Shown one piece after another: positions 7,974-16,163 of a stretch of 53,741 nucleotides of DNA. Each line of letters starts with the position of its first letter. Position 1 is the stretch's first letter. The notes below the pieces were generated by a model. It did no database searches. It was not told where the DNA came from and saw only the letters and a program-made list of their open reading frames with translations. A program made the position numbers and the translations under genes. Source of the DNA: Tardiphaga sp. (GTDB lineage Bacteria > Pseudomonadota > Alphaproteobacteria > Rhizobiales > Xanthobacteraceae); assembly GCA_030147505.1 (NCBI GenBank), contig JASBVG010000060.1, forward strand, positions 1 through 53,741. Reading direction: 5' to 3'.

Positions 7974-9008
7974 TCAGGTGAAAAACGACTGATCTTCCTG
8001 ATCCGGGTTGAGCTCGATCTCGCCGCGGCCGGCCATATCGAGCGCAAGATCCGTGATCGAGCGACGTGCATCGAGAACTTCGCGCTGGTTGGCGGGAATA
8101 CCACTCGACAGTTCGTGTTCGACCAGACGACGCGTACGTCCCGCCAGCGACGACAGGATGAGTTCGCGGAACGCAGGATCGGATCCCTTCAACGCCAGGA
8201 CCGTGCGATCGGTTGGCACCTGATCGAAGATGAGCATGCGCGCCTTCGACGTCAGCTTCACGATGTCGTCGAAAGTGAAGAGCATGCCCTTCAGGATTTC
8301 CGCCGATTTCGGTCGCGATTCCGTCAGGCTCTTCAGCGACTCTTCCATCTGCGCCCGCTCCATCTTGTTGATGATGTCGGCCATGCGTGGATAGGTATCG
8401 GACGCCATGTTGCGGGCGAAATTGATCATGAAATCTTCGTGCATCGTTTTTTCGATGATGCCCATGGCTTCCTCGACCACCGGCTTGAGGCTTAACATGC
8501 GTCGCATCAGGTCGTGGCGGATATCCGGCGGCAGGTGGCTCATCACGCGCGCAGCGCAAACCGGCTTCACGCGCGACAAGATCAAAGCCGCTGTTTGCGG
8601 ATGTTCCTTGAGCAGATAGTTGGCGAGCAGTCCTTCGGAGACAAGCGAGATCCGCTCCCACACCGATTTGGTCTTGTTGCCGAGCACTTCCGAGATGATG
8701 TCGTTGATCTGATCGGGCGGCAGAACGCCGTTGAGCAACTTTTCGAGCTCGCCGACCGTACCGAAGATGTTCGGCCCCTGCGAGAAGCTCTGCGCGAACT
8801 CCTCGATGATCGCCTCCAGTTCAGGCGTCGAGATCGGCTTCAGTTCGGCAGCGGCGCGCGTAACCAGCTTGATCTCGTCGGGATCGAACTCCCTCAGGAG
8901 TCCACCGGACAGATCTCGGCCCATAGCCAACAGAAGCACAGCAGCCTTCTCCGTGCCGCCGAGAGGCTTCACGGAGGTGTTGCGCTTGACGGGTGCGTTG
9001 AATGCCAT
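7974..9008 (-). CDS. fliG: Flagellar motor switch protein FliG
   Basis: This 344-residue protein has the three FliG domains. The N-terminal domain includes GGTEKAAVLLLAMG, the middle domain carries the EHPQ motif (LLKEHPQTAALILSRVKP), and the C-terminal domain includes FTFDDIVKLTSK followed by the charged torque helices. FliG sits on the MS-ring and meets the stator. Start at an ATG 12 bp after the fliN stop. Confidence 0.97.
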   Translation of the reverse strand: MAFNAPVKRNTSVKPLGGTEKAAVLLLAMGRDLSGGLLREFDPDEIKLVTRAAAELKPISTPELEAIIEEFAQSFSQGPNIFGTVGELEKLLNGVLPPDQINDIISEVLGNKTKSVWERISLVSEGLLANYLLKEHPQTAALILSRVKPVCAARVMSHLPPDIRHDLMRRMLSLKPVVEEAMGIIEKTMHEDFMINFARNMASDTYPRMADIINKMERAQMEESLKSLTESRPKSAEILKGMLFTFDDIVKLTSKARMLIFDQVPTDRTVLALKGSDPAFRELILSSLAGRTRRLVEHELSSGIPANQREVLDARRSITDLALDMAGRGEIELNPDQEDQSFFT

Positions 9009-9020
9009 GGGCGGCCCCTA

Positions 9021-9410
9021 TCAGGCGTCCGAATCTCCGGACATGCCGCCAACAATCTCCGTCAGGGACACGCCGAAACGCGAATTTTCATCTTCGACCA
9101 CGACCACGGCACCGCGCGCGACGATACGACCGTTGACGACGACTTCGACAGGTTCACCCACGCGATGATCGAGCGGGATGACGGCGCCGCGACCGAGCTT
9201 CATCAGATCTGCCACTGGCATGGTCGCTGAGCCGAGCATTACCTGGACGGTGACCGGAATCCGCAGAATCGGCTCTATATTCGTCAGGCGGCTGGTCTCT
9301 TCGGCGGCGCGCGCCGCGAGATCCGCCAGCTTGCCGAACGACGCTTTCTCCGCGCCGAGCGCATCGGCCGTCGTCACAGTCGCCTGATCGGCTTCGAATG
9401 GTTGTTTCAT
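9021..9410 (-). CDS. fliN: Flagellar motor switch protein FliN
   Basis: The ATG at 9410 follows a GAGGG ribosome site and gives 129 residues; a longer frame begins upstream but lacks such support. The C-terminal SpoA/FliN domain is clear: IPVTVQVMLGSATMPVADLM, then GAVIPLDHRVGEPVEVVVNG and IVARGAVVVVEDENSRFGV. FliN forms the lower C-ring with FliM. Its gene lies between a small membrane protein gene and fliG. Confidence 0.95.
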   Translation of the reverse strand: MKQPFEADQATVTTADALGAEKASFGKLADLAARAAEETSRLTNIEPILRIPVTVQVMLGSATMPVADLMKLGRGAVIPLDHRVGEPVEVVVNGRIVARGAVVVVEDENSRFGVSLTEIVGGMSGDSDA

Positions 9411-9445
9411 GGCCCTCTGCCTTCCAGAAATGAATTCGCCTGATC

Positions 9446-9724
9446 TCACGCCGGACTGGCGTTGCGCGCATCGATCTCGGCGATCGTTCGCCGCGCTTCG
9501 TCGATCTTGTCGCCCAACGCATGAACCATCTGCCGTCCGTCGGCGCTGAATTCACGCACCATCACGACCATGTCGTCGACCGTCTCATTGGTCTTTCCAA
9601 GCACCTGGGTGAACTCGCCTTGATGCGCGCGCAGCCGCACAAGTTCGCGATGCATCTTGGTGACGCGGAAACTCGTGAACAGCAGCGCAGCGAAAAGAAC
9701 GATGTCAACGATTGAGGATATCAT
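9446..9724 (-). CDS. Small membrane-anchored coiled-coil protein between fliM and fliN
   Basis: This 92-residue protein starts with a membrane helix (about residues 4-19, IVDIVLFAALLFTSFRV) followed by a long polar, heptad-like helix containing KMHRELVRLRAHQGEF and KIDEARRTIAEID. It overlaps the 3' end of fliM by 20 bp and lies 35 bp before fliN, so it is embedded in the switch operon. Such small proteins recur in alphaproteobacterial flagellar clusters and I believe a domain of unknown function (DUF6468) covers them, but I cannot verify that here. A role near the C-ring or export gate is inference from position and topology. Confidence 0.8.
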   Translation of the reverse strand: MISSIVDIVLFAALLFTSFRVTKMHRELVRLRAHQGEFTQVLGKTNETVDDMVVMVREFSADGRQMVHALGDKIDEARRTIAEIDARNASPA

Positions 9725-10637
9725 CGATGAACTCCCGCTTCTGATCCCCGGACTCCTTGACCTGCAGCGAATAGACGCCGTTCATCTGGCCAAGCTGGCA
9801 CCAGAACAGGCGTTGCTCGTTGCATTCCAGCCGGACCAGCGTGTCCGGCGTCGCGTTCAGCTGCAACACCTGGCCGACCTTGAAATTGGCGACCTCTCCA
9901 AGCGTGAACTGCCGCTCCTCGAGGATCGCCTTCAGCGTGACCTCGGTGCGCTTGATCTCGCTATGCAGCTGGCGGCTCCACTTCGGATCGGTCGAAGCCG
10001 ATTCGCCGGAAACGATCTGTGACATCGCGGTGCGGATCGGATTGAGCGCCGCATGCGGAATGACGATGAACATCTCGCCGCCACGGTCGAGCGCCTGGAG
10101 CAGAATCTTGGAGCAGACCGCCATATTGTTGAGACGACCGATCGCCAGATAGTCCATCCGCGTTTCGACGCGTTCGAGGTTGAAGGTGACTTCGGTTGCC
10201 CGCTCAAAGGAGGACTGCAGCGCCTTGCCGAAGCGCTCGAACAGCGCCTGCGCCACATGCAGCTCAACGTTCGAGAACACACGCGGCATGTCGAGCGGCG
10301 GCTCCGCGCCATCGGCGCCGAACAGAAGCTCGATCATCGTATAGACAAAATCGCGGTCAAACCCGATCAATACGCGCGCGTCCCATGCCTGCGCATAGAA
10401 GACGGCGGCGATCGCCTCGCCTTCGTGACGGTCCAGAATGTCCGACAGACGTTCGCTGCCGACACTCATCAGCGAGAAATAGGATTGCGACGGAGACATC
10501 GAGCGCAGGCTTTCCGCGCACAGATTGGTCATCGTGTCGAAGATCACATGCAGCATCGGCATGCGTTCGACGGAAATTCCCGCCGCGCCGAGGAGCTGGT
10601 CCGATCCCTGATCCCGGCCTGCCTTGACGTCCGCCAT
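9705..10637 (-). CDS. fliM: Flagellar motor switch protein FliM (short N-terminus)
   Basis: The 310-residue product matches FliM across the middle CheC-like domain (MLHVIFDTMTNLCAESLRSM, then DRDFVYTMIELLFGADG) and the C-terminal SpoA domain (HSEIKRTEVTLKAILEERQ, GVYSLQVKESGDQKREFID). The start codon shares a base with the motA stop (TGATG), which fixes the N-terminus. Only about 25 residues precede the core, and the usual CheY-P binding peptide (LSQxEIDALL type) is not recognisable. FliM forms the middle of the C-ring and transmits chemotaxis signals. Identity is secure; the missing motif is discussed as a finding. Confidence 0.94.
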   Translation of the reverse strand: MADVKAGRDQGSDQLLGAAGISVERMPMLHVIFDTMTNLCAESLRSMSPSQSYFSLMSVGSERLSDILDRHEGEAIAAVFYAQAWDARVLIGFDRDFVYTMIELLFGADGAEPPLDMPRVFSNVELHVAQALFERFGKALQSSFERATEVTFNLERVETRMDYLAIGRLNNMAVCSKILLQALDRGGEMFIVIPHAALNPIRTAMSQIVSGESASTDPKWSRQLHSEIKRTEVTLKAILEERQFTLGEVANFKVGQVLQLNATPDTLVRLECNEQRLFWCQLGQMNGVYSLQVKESGDQKREFIDDILNR

Positions 10638-11542
10638 CAGCCCCGCGCTCCTGCCTTGGCCGGCGCTTCGGCCGGCTCGGCCTTGCCGGCGCCGCCGGTG
10701 ATGGTTTCGCTTTCCACCACGTCGATGGACGGACGGTCGGCCGGACCGATCATCTTGCGGCCATGCTCGATCGCGATCTGCGGCAGCGCGCCGTTCATGA
10801 AAGCGAGCAACGATTGCTTGACGATCACATAGAGGCGCGCCCGCTGCTCGCGCACCATCTTCACCTTGAGTGCCAGCGGCGCAACGATGCCGTAGGACAG
10901 GAAGATGCCGACGAAAGTGCCGACCAGCGCGGCGCCGATGAAGCCGCCGAGCAGTTTGGGCGATTGATCGAGCGCCCCCATCGCCTTGATGACGCCAAGT
11001 ACCGCCGCCACGATGCCGAGCGCAGGCAGGCCTTCCGCAATCATCATCAGCGCGTTGTAAGGCTTCAATTTGCTGCGGACGATGGTTTCGATTTCCTCAT
11101 CCATCAACGCCTCGATCTCGTGGGTCCGTGCGCTGCCCATGACCAGCAGACGGAAGTAGTCGCAGATGAACTGCGTCAGCGGCTCGTTGGCGAGCACGGT
11201 CGGAAAAGCCGTGAAGATTTCCGAGGACGACGGATCGTCGATATGCGCCTCGACCTCGTTGCGGCCTTTGTTGCGCACTTCGCGCATCAGGGAGTGCATC
11301 AATCCGAGCAGATCGAGATAGTGCCGTTGCTTCGGGACATCGACCGTGATCGCCTGGACGGTCGCCTTGCCCGTATCCATCACGACCTTCCAGGGATTGG
11401 CCACCACGAAGGTGCCGGCCGACATTCCCATGATGATCACGAATTCCCAGGGCTGCCAGATGACAGCGAGATGTCCACCCATCGCAACATAGCCGCCGAT
11501 CAGACTGGCGAGTGTGATGATGACACCGATGAGCACGTTCAA
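10637..11542 (-). CDS. motA: Flagellar stator protein MotA
   Basis: I choose a TTG start at 11542 (301 residues): GGAG lies 9 nt upstream and the protein then begins directly with the first membrane helix, NVLIGVIITLASLIGGYVAM. The open frame reaches 11689 but that extension would fill the divergent promoter gap. Further MotA features are GGHLAVIWQPWEFVIIMGMS, a large cytoplasmic loop, and the paired helices MMIAEGLPALGIVAAVLGVI and LGGFIGAALVGTFVGIFLSY. MotA and MotB form the proton-driven stator; no motB is in this window. The C-terminal tail is rich in Ala, Glu and Pro. The gene heads the leftward switch operon. Confidence 0.94.
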   Translation of the reverse strand: MNVLIGVIITLASLIGGYVAMGGHLAVIWQPWEFVIIMGMSAGTFVVANPWKVVMDTGKATVQAITVDVPKQRHYLDLLGLMHSLMREVRNKGRNEVEAHIDDPSSSEIFTAFPTVLANEPLTQFICDYFRLLVMGSARTHEIEALMDEEIETIVRSKLKPYNALMMIAEGLPALGIVAAVLGVIKAMGALDQSPKLLGGFIGAALVGTFVGIFLSYGIVAPLALKVKMVREQRARLYVIVKQSLLAFMNGALPQIAIEHGRKMIGPADRPSIDVVESETITGGAGKAEPAEAPAKAGARG

Positions 11543-11690
11543 GCGGACCGCTCCGATTTGAGGATACGACCCCGTGTAGGCATCGATGCTTGCACGAAGC
11601 TGACATCGCCAATTCCGGCCAGCCCCGGGCAAGCCTGTTCGGAGAATTTGCGTCCGGTCGCGCATGCGAACCTGAAACCCGGATTCCAAG

Positions 11691-12464
11691 ATGCAATCAG
11701 CGCTCTATGTCAGCCTTTCGGCCCAGGTCTCGCTGGAGAAACGGCTCGAAACCATCGCGAACAACATGGCGAATGTGAAGACGGCAGCATTCCGCGCCGA
11801 TGCCGTGAAGTTTGAGACCGCGCTGTCGCGCGCGGCGACCCAGCCCGTCGCCTTCTCGTCGCCCGGGCAGAATTTCATCTCGCGCAAGGAGGGTGCGGTC
11901 ACGCAGACCGGCAATCCCCTCGATGTGGCGATCGCCGGCAACAGCATGGCCGCCTATCCCGGCGGCCCCGATCCCGGCGCGACCACCTGGATGGCTTTCC
12001 AGGGCCCCAATGGCCCCGTCTATACCCGCGATGGCCGCATGCAGATGGACATTAACGGCCAGCTCCGCACGCTGGCCGGCTATCCCGTGCTGGATTCCGG
12101 CGGCACACCGATCATCGTCGATCCCGATGGCGGCGCGCTGACCATCTCGCGCGACGGCACCATCTCGCAGGGAATCAATCAGGTCGGCCAGCTCGGCCTG
12201 TTCGACATTGCTTCCGATGCGAAGCTGGAGCGATTCGGCAATTCCGGTGTGATCCCGGACAAGCCTGCGACCGCAGCCCTCGACTTCGTCACCGTCGGCT
12301 TCCAGCAGGGTTTTGTCGAAGGATCGAATGTCGATCCGCTCACCGAGCTCACCCATATGATGATGGCGACACGCACATTCCAGAACGTGAGCTCGCTGAT
12401 TCAGGACTCCGAAAGCTCGGTCCAGAACGCCATTCGCACCCTCGGCGATCCTTCCAAGGCTTGA
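11691..12464 (+). CDS. flgF: Flagellar proximal rod protein FlgF
   Basis: The 257-residue product has the rod signature at its N-terminus (KRLETIANNMANVKTAAFRA), the central DVAIAGNSMAAY and VYTRDGRMQMDINGQLRTLA, and the C-terminal GSNVDPLTELTHMMMATRTF. These fit FlgF, the rod protein below FlgG. It runs opposite to motA from a 148-bp shared intergenic region in which I see no clear promoter, and is followed by fliI after 30 bp. Confidence 0.93.
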   Translation: MQSALYVSLSAQVSLEKRLETIANNMANVKTAAFRADAVKFETALSRAATQPVAFSSPGQNFISRKEGAVTQTGNPLDVAIAGNSMAAYPGGPDPGATTWMAFQGPNGPVYTRDGRMQMDINGQLRTLAGYPVLDSGGTPIIVDPDGGALTISRDGTISQGINQVGQLGLFDIASDAKLERFGNSGVIPDKPATAALDFVTVGFQQGFVEGSNVDPLTELTHMMMATRTFQNVSSLIQDSESSVQNAIRTLGDPSKA

Positions 12465-12494
12465 ACTTGGGCCTGAGACTGACCGGAGTTTGAG

Positions 12495-13826
12495 ATGAAC
12501 GCGCTCGAAAAGCTCGAATCGACCATCGCCGTGCTGCGCAAGGACGTGCCGGTGGTCCGCGTTGGCGGCCTCGTCTCCGAAGTGACTTCGACGCATTTCC
12601 GGGTCTCGGGCCTGGCACGCCACGTCAAACTCGGCGAATTGATCGGGCTTGAGATCGACCAGAAGGTCCATCTCAGCGAAGTCGTGCGCATCGACAATGA
12701 CGGCGTCACCGCAAAGCCGTTCGAATCGAACATTGCCGCCGGCCTCGGCCTGCCCGCCTTCCGCATGCCGCCAAAGGCGTTGGCACCGCATCCGGGCTGG
12801 AAGGGCCGCGTCATCAATGCGCTAGGCGAACCGCTGGACGGCCTCGGTGACATGCCGGTAGGCGAGCGCGCGATGCAGACCGATGGCGATCCACCGCCGG
12901 CCTTGAAGCGCTCGCGCGTCAGCAGGCCGCTGCGCACCGGCGTCAAGGTGATCGACCTGTTCACGCCGCTTTGCATGGGTCAGCGTATCGGCATCTTCGC
13001 CGGCTCCGGCGTCGGCAAGACCACGCTGCTGTCGATGCTGGCGCGCAGCACCGGTTTCGACACTGTCGTCACTGCGCTGGTCGGCGAACGCGGTCGCGAA
13101 GTCCGCGAATTTCTGGAAGAGTCTCTCGTCCATCACAAGACCCGCGCCATCACCGTCGTCTCCACGTCAGACGAGAGCCCGATGATGCGGCGGCTCGCAC
13201 CGAAGACCGCGATGACCATTGCCGAATATTTTCGTGATCGCGGCGAATCGGTGCTGCTGATCGTCGATTCGGTCACGCGCTTTGCCCATGCCTCGCGCGA
13301 AGTGGCGCTGGCGACCGGCGAGCCGGCCATCGCGCGTGGCTATGCGCCCAGCGTCTTCAGCGAATTGCCGCGCCTGCTGGAGCGCTCGGGCCCCGGCCTC
13401 GAAGGCCAGGGCAACATTACCGGCGTCTTCGCCGTGCTGGTCGATGGCGACGATCACAACGAACCGGTCGCCGACACCGTGCGCGGCACGCTCGACGGCC
13501 ATATCGTGCTCGACCGCGACGTCGCCGATCAGGGACGTTATCCTGCGGTCAATGTCCTCGCCTCGGTCTCGCGTCTCGGCCAGCATGTCTGGTCGCCCGA
13601 GGAAGCCACTTTGGTGCGCAAGCTGCGTACCATGATCGCGCGCTTCGAAGACACCCGGGATCTGCGCCTGATGGGTGGCTATCAGCCCGGCCGCGACAGC
13701 GAACTCGACCAGGCCGTCAATCTCGTTCCGAAGATCTATAACGTTCTCGGCCAGTTACCGTCCGAGCCACCTTGCGCAGAGCCGTTCCAGGATCTGCTCG
13801 CCGTCATCAAGAGCGCGATCGGCTGA
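12495..13826 (+). CDS. fliI: Flagellum-specific export ATPase FliI
   Basis: This 443-residue protein is an F1-beta-like ATPase. The Walker A motif is at about 169-177 (AGSGVGKTT), the Walker B region is ESVLLIVDSVTRFAHASREV, and the type III ATPase signature GYAPSVFSELPRLLERSG and VLDRDVADQGRYPAVNVLAS are present. FliI energises or gates flagellar protein export together with FliH and FliJ. The ATG at 12495 follows GGAG. It shares an operon with flgF; fliJ, often next to fliI, is not present before the convergent gene at 13896. Confidence 0.97.
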   Translation: MNALEKLESTIAVLRKDVPVVRVGGLVSEVTSTHFRVSGLARHVKLGELIGLEIDQKVHLSEVVRIDNDGVTAKPFESNIAAGLGLPAFRMPPKALAPHPGWKGRVINALGEPLDGLGDMPVGERAMQTDGDPPPALKRSRVSRPLRTGVKVIDLFTPLCMGQRIGIFAGSGVGKTTLLSMLARSTGFDTVVTALVGERGREVREFLEESLVHHKTRAITVVSTSDESPMMRRLAPKTAMTIAEYFRDRGESVLLIVDSVTRFAHASREVALATGEPAIARGYAPSVFSELPRLLERSGPGLEGQGNITGVFAVLVDGDDHNEPVADTVRGTLDGHIVLDRDVADQGRYPAVNVLASVSRLGQHVWSPEEATLVRKLRTMIARFEDTRDLRLMGGYQPGRDSELDQAVNLVPKIYNVLGQLPSEPPCAEPFQDLLAVIKSAIG

Positions 13827-13895
13827 TCGTACAGTGTCGTTATCATCGAGCCGTCGTCATGCGCGGCATATGGAACTAGCCACCGGCGCGGCCGT

Positions 13896-15047
13896 TCAGC
13901 CGACGTCGCGGTGATTGCCAATGTTGCTACCGGCCTCTTCGTCCGACCATTTCCAGCGCCCCCCACCGGCACGCTTGGCAGCGTAAAGCGCCCGGTCGAC
14001 CTGCTGGAGCAGGTCCGAGGTCGTAGCCTCCGGATGATCCATCGCAGCAGTAACGAGGATGCCGGCGCTGGCCCCGACGCGGATCGGGATATCTCCCACC
14101 AAATAGGGCATCGACAGTGCAACCACCGCCTCGCGGGCCAACGACAGCGCCACCTCGCGGCCGATATCGCCGGCCTGCACACTCTTCAAAAGCATGAACT
14201 CATCGCCACCGAACCGGCAGGCCATGCCGCCGTCGCCCATGCATTTGCCGAGACGCGTAGCGACCTGGCGCAGCAGTTCATCGCCGACATGGTGTCCGTG
14301 GCGATCATTCACCGGCTTGAAGCCGTCGAGATCGATGGCGACGATCGCCACATGACCGCTGCCATTCTGCAAGGCAGAAACGAAGGCCGAACGATTGGGC
14401 AGGCCGGTGAGAAAATCCTGGCTCGCCTGCTGCGCGAGTGCGTGCTTGGCCTCGAGACGTTCGATGAAAGCGGTACTCAGATGGCGTGAAGCTTCTCGCA
14501 ACGTCAGCCAGAACAGGAACAGCATGGTGGCGCCGATGGAATAGGACGCCTCGGGCCGCATGAAGGCTGCCGTCACGATAGGTCCGAACAGCACAGCGGC
14601 GGTGAGCAGCACGATCCACGGGCGGATCGCGGCACGCGAAACCATGCCGACGCAGAACGACATCGCCAGGCCGAAAGCAAGCCACGCTCCCGGTGCATCA
14701 TCGAGCTGCAGTGCCCGAAATGACAGCATGCCGAGCGACACCCCAAAGGCCGCAGCGCCGATGCCATAGATGCGTTCCCAGCGAACAACGCCGTCGTCCG
14801 AGGCATACGGCCCCCGCAATTTGTAGAGACGCAGGCTCACGATACGGCCCGCGGCGGTGATGAAAACGAAGACGGAAATGATCGAATAGACGAGATCACC
14901 GCTCATCCAGGCAAGCGCCACGCCGCCGATCACCGATGTCAGGCCGATCGCCGCCACTTGCGGCAATGACGTGTACAACAGCTCGACGAGCTCGCGCCGG
15001 ATCTGCGGGCGTGGATGTCGGAAGCTGTAACGAGCGACATTGTTCAT
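13896..15047 (-). CDS. Membrane diguanylate cyclase (GGDEF)
   Basis: From the ATG at 15047 the product has 383 residues. The first 190 residues contain about six hydrophobic segments, with no recognised sensor signature. A linker helix leads to a GGDEF domain: DFLTGLPNRSAF, IDLDGFKPVNDRHGHHVGDE and the intact active site FGGDEF at 279-284. It should make cyclic di-GMP at the inner membrane. The inhibitory I-site (RxxD, five residues before GGDEF) is absent; the position reads GDGG, so product inhibition through that site is not expected. It is convergent with fliI, and c-di-GMP commonly affects motility, but the link is inferred from position. Confidence 0.9.
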   Translation of the reverse strand: MNNVARYSFRHPRPQIRRELVELLYTSLPQVAAIGLTSVIGGVALAWMSGDLVYSIISVFVFITAAGRIVSLRLYKLRGPYASDDGVVRWERIYGIGAAAFGVSLGMLSFRALQLDDAPGAWLAFGLAMSFCVGMVSRAAIRPWIVLLTAAVLFGPIVTAAFMRPEASYSIGATMLFLFWLTLREASRHLSTAFIERLEAKHALAQQASQDFLTGLPNRSAFVSALQNGSGHVAIVAIDLDGFKPVNDRHGHHVGDELLRQVATRLGKCMGDGGMACRFGGDEFMLLKSVQAGDIGREVALSLAREAVVALSMPYLVGDIPIRVGASAGILVTAAMDHPEATTSDLLQQVDRALYAAKRAGGGRWKWSDEEAGSNIGNHRDVG

Positions 15048-15295
15048 GGCGCAGGACCATGCCACTTGATCCCTAACGACAGGTACTCAAGGATGGGAAA
15101 GTGTACGGTTACGCACAGGAAAGACCCGATTTCGGCTCGCATCGATGACTTGACCAACGGTCGACCGCCAACCGGCGCATGGCGTCGTAGCGACTGCGCG
15201 AATTTGGAACCTATTGAAGCTCTCTCACTGCGTTGCCTTCACGATCCCGCACACGCTACGACATCGACACTCACTCTCCTTTTCGAAAGACCATC

Positions 15296-16096
15296 GTGCT
15301 CCCCTGGAAACTGATCGACACCACCGACGTGCCGGATGGCAACGTGCCGCTGCGGCTGATGCAACGCGGCAAGGAGTTCACCATCAAGCTCGGACAGAAC
15401 GAGCTGATGAGCAGCCGCCTATTCGGCTCCGAAGAAGCTCTGGCCACGCTGACCTGCTTCCGCCTGCAGGATGTAAAGGCGCCGAAGCTGTTGATCGGCG
15501 GCTACGGTATGGGCTTTACGCTGCGGGCCGCACTCAAAGTGCTGGGACTGAAGGCGAAAATCACTGTGGTGGAACTGTTGCCGGCGATCGTCACCTGGGC
15601 GCGTGGACCGATGGCCGAACTCACCGGCGACAGCTTGGACGATCCGCGCGTCGCCATCGTCGAGGGCGATGTCGTCAAGACGATCGGATCGGCGAAAGGT
15701 GTCTATGATGCCATTCTGCTCGATGTCGACAACGGTCCGGAAGGACTGACACGCAAATCCAACGACGCGCTCTACGACCTTTCCGGCCTCCATGCGAGTC
15801 TCTCCGCCTTGCGCCCCGGGGGCGTGCTCGCGGTCTGGTCGTCGTTTCCGCACCCGAAATTCACCAATCTGCTCCGCAGGGCCGGCTTCGCCACGGAAGA
15901 GATCCCGATCCGCGCCGCCGGTCCCCGCGGCGGTGCCCGGCATGTGATCTGGCTGGCGACCAAGCCGAAAGTTGCGGCAGCCCAGGCAACAAAATCTGCG
16001 CCAGCGAAACCTGCCGCGGCGAAAGCCCGCCCTGCCAAACCGTCGGCCCAACAACCGGCGAGGCACAAACCGGTTTCCGTGAGAAAGAAGTCATAA
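15296..16096 (+). CDS. Spermidine-synthase-like Rossmann methyltransferase
   Basis: I take the GTG at 15296 as the start (266 residues, beginning LPWKLIDTTDVPDG after Met); a TTG at 15233 is an alternative. The nucleotide-binding glycine motif is LLIGGYGMGFTLRAA, followed by the acidic strand end TVVELLPAIVTWARG and YDAILLDVDNGPEG. These resemble the spermidine synthase superfamily, but the region between the fold and the substrate site is short, so aminopropyl transfer is not assured. The last 50 residues are rich in Ala, Lys and Pro, a basic tail. It ends in a strong bidirectional terminator. Confidence 0.75.
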   Translation: MLPWKLIDTTDVPDGNVPLRLMQRGKEFTIKLGQNELMSSRLFGSEEALATLTCFRLQDVKAPKLLIGGYGMGFTLRAALKVLGLKAKITVVELLPAIVTWARGPMAELTGDSLDDPRVAIVEGDVVKTIGSAKGVYDAILLDVDNGPEGLTRKSNDALYDLSGLHASLSALRPGGVLAVWSSFPHPKFTNLLRRAGFATEEIPIRAAGPRGGARHVIWLATKPKVAAAQATKSAPAKPAAAKARPAKPSAQQPARHKPVSVRKKS

Positions 16097-16102
16097 AACA
16101 AA

Positions 16103-16130
16103 GAAGCCCGCGACATCGGTCGCGGGCTTC
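16103..16130. terminator. Bidirectional terminator between convergent genes
   Basis: GAAGCCCGCGAC and GTCGCGGGCTTC form a perfect 12-bp stem with a 4-nt loop (ATCG), flanked by A-rich sequence on the left and a short T/C stretch on the right. It lies between the stops of the methyltransferase-like gene and the TctC-type gene. Confidence 0.85.
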
Positions 16131-16163
16131 TCGATACTTGTCTCCAACCAGACGGCGGTACGA

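Noticed and set aside
11697..12791. A long open frame antisense to flgF and fliI
   Set aside because: It mirrors conserved flagellar genes and its translation has no family features.
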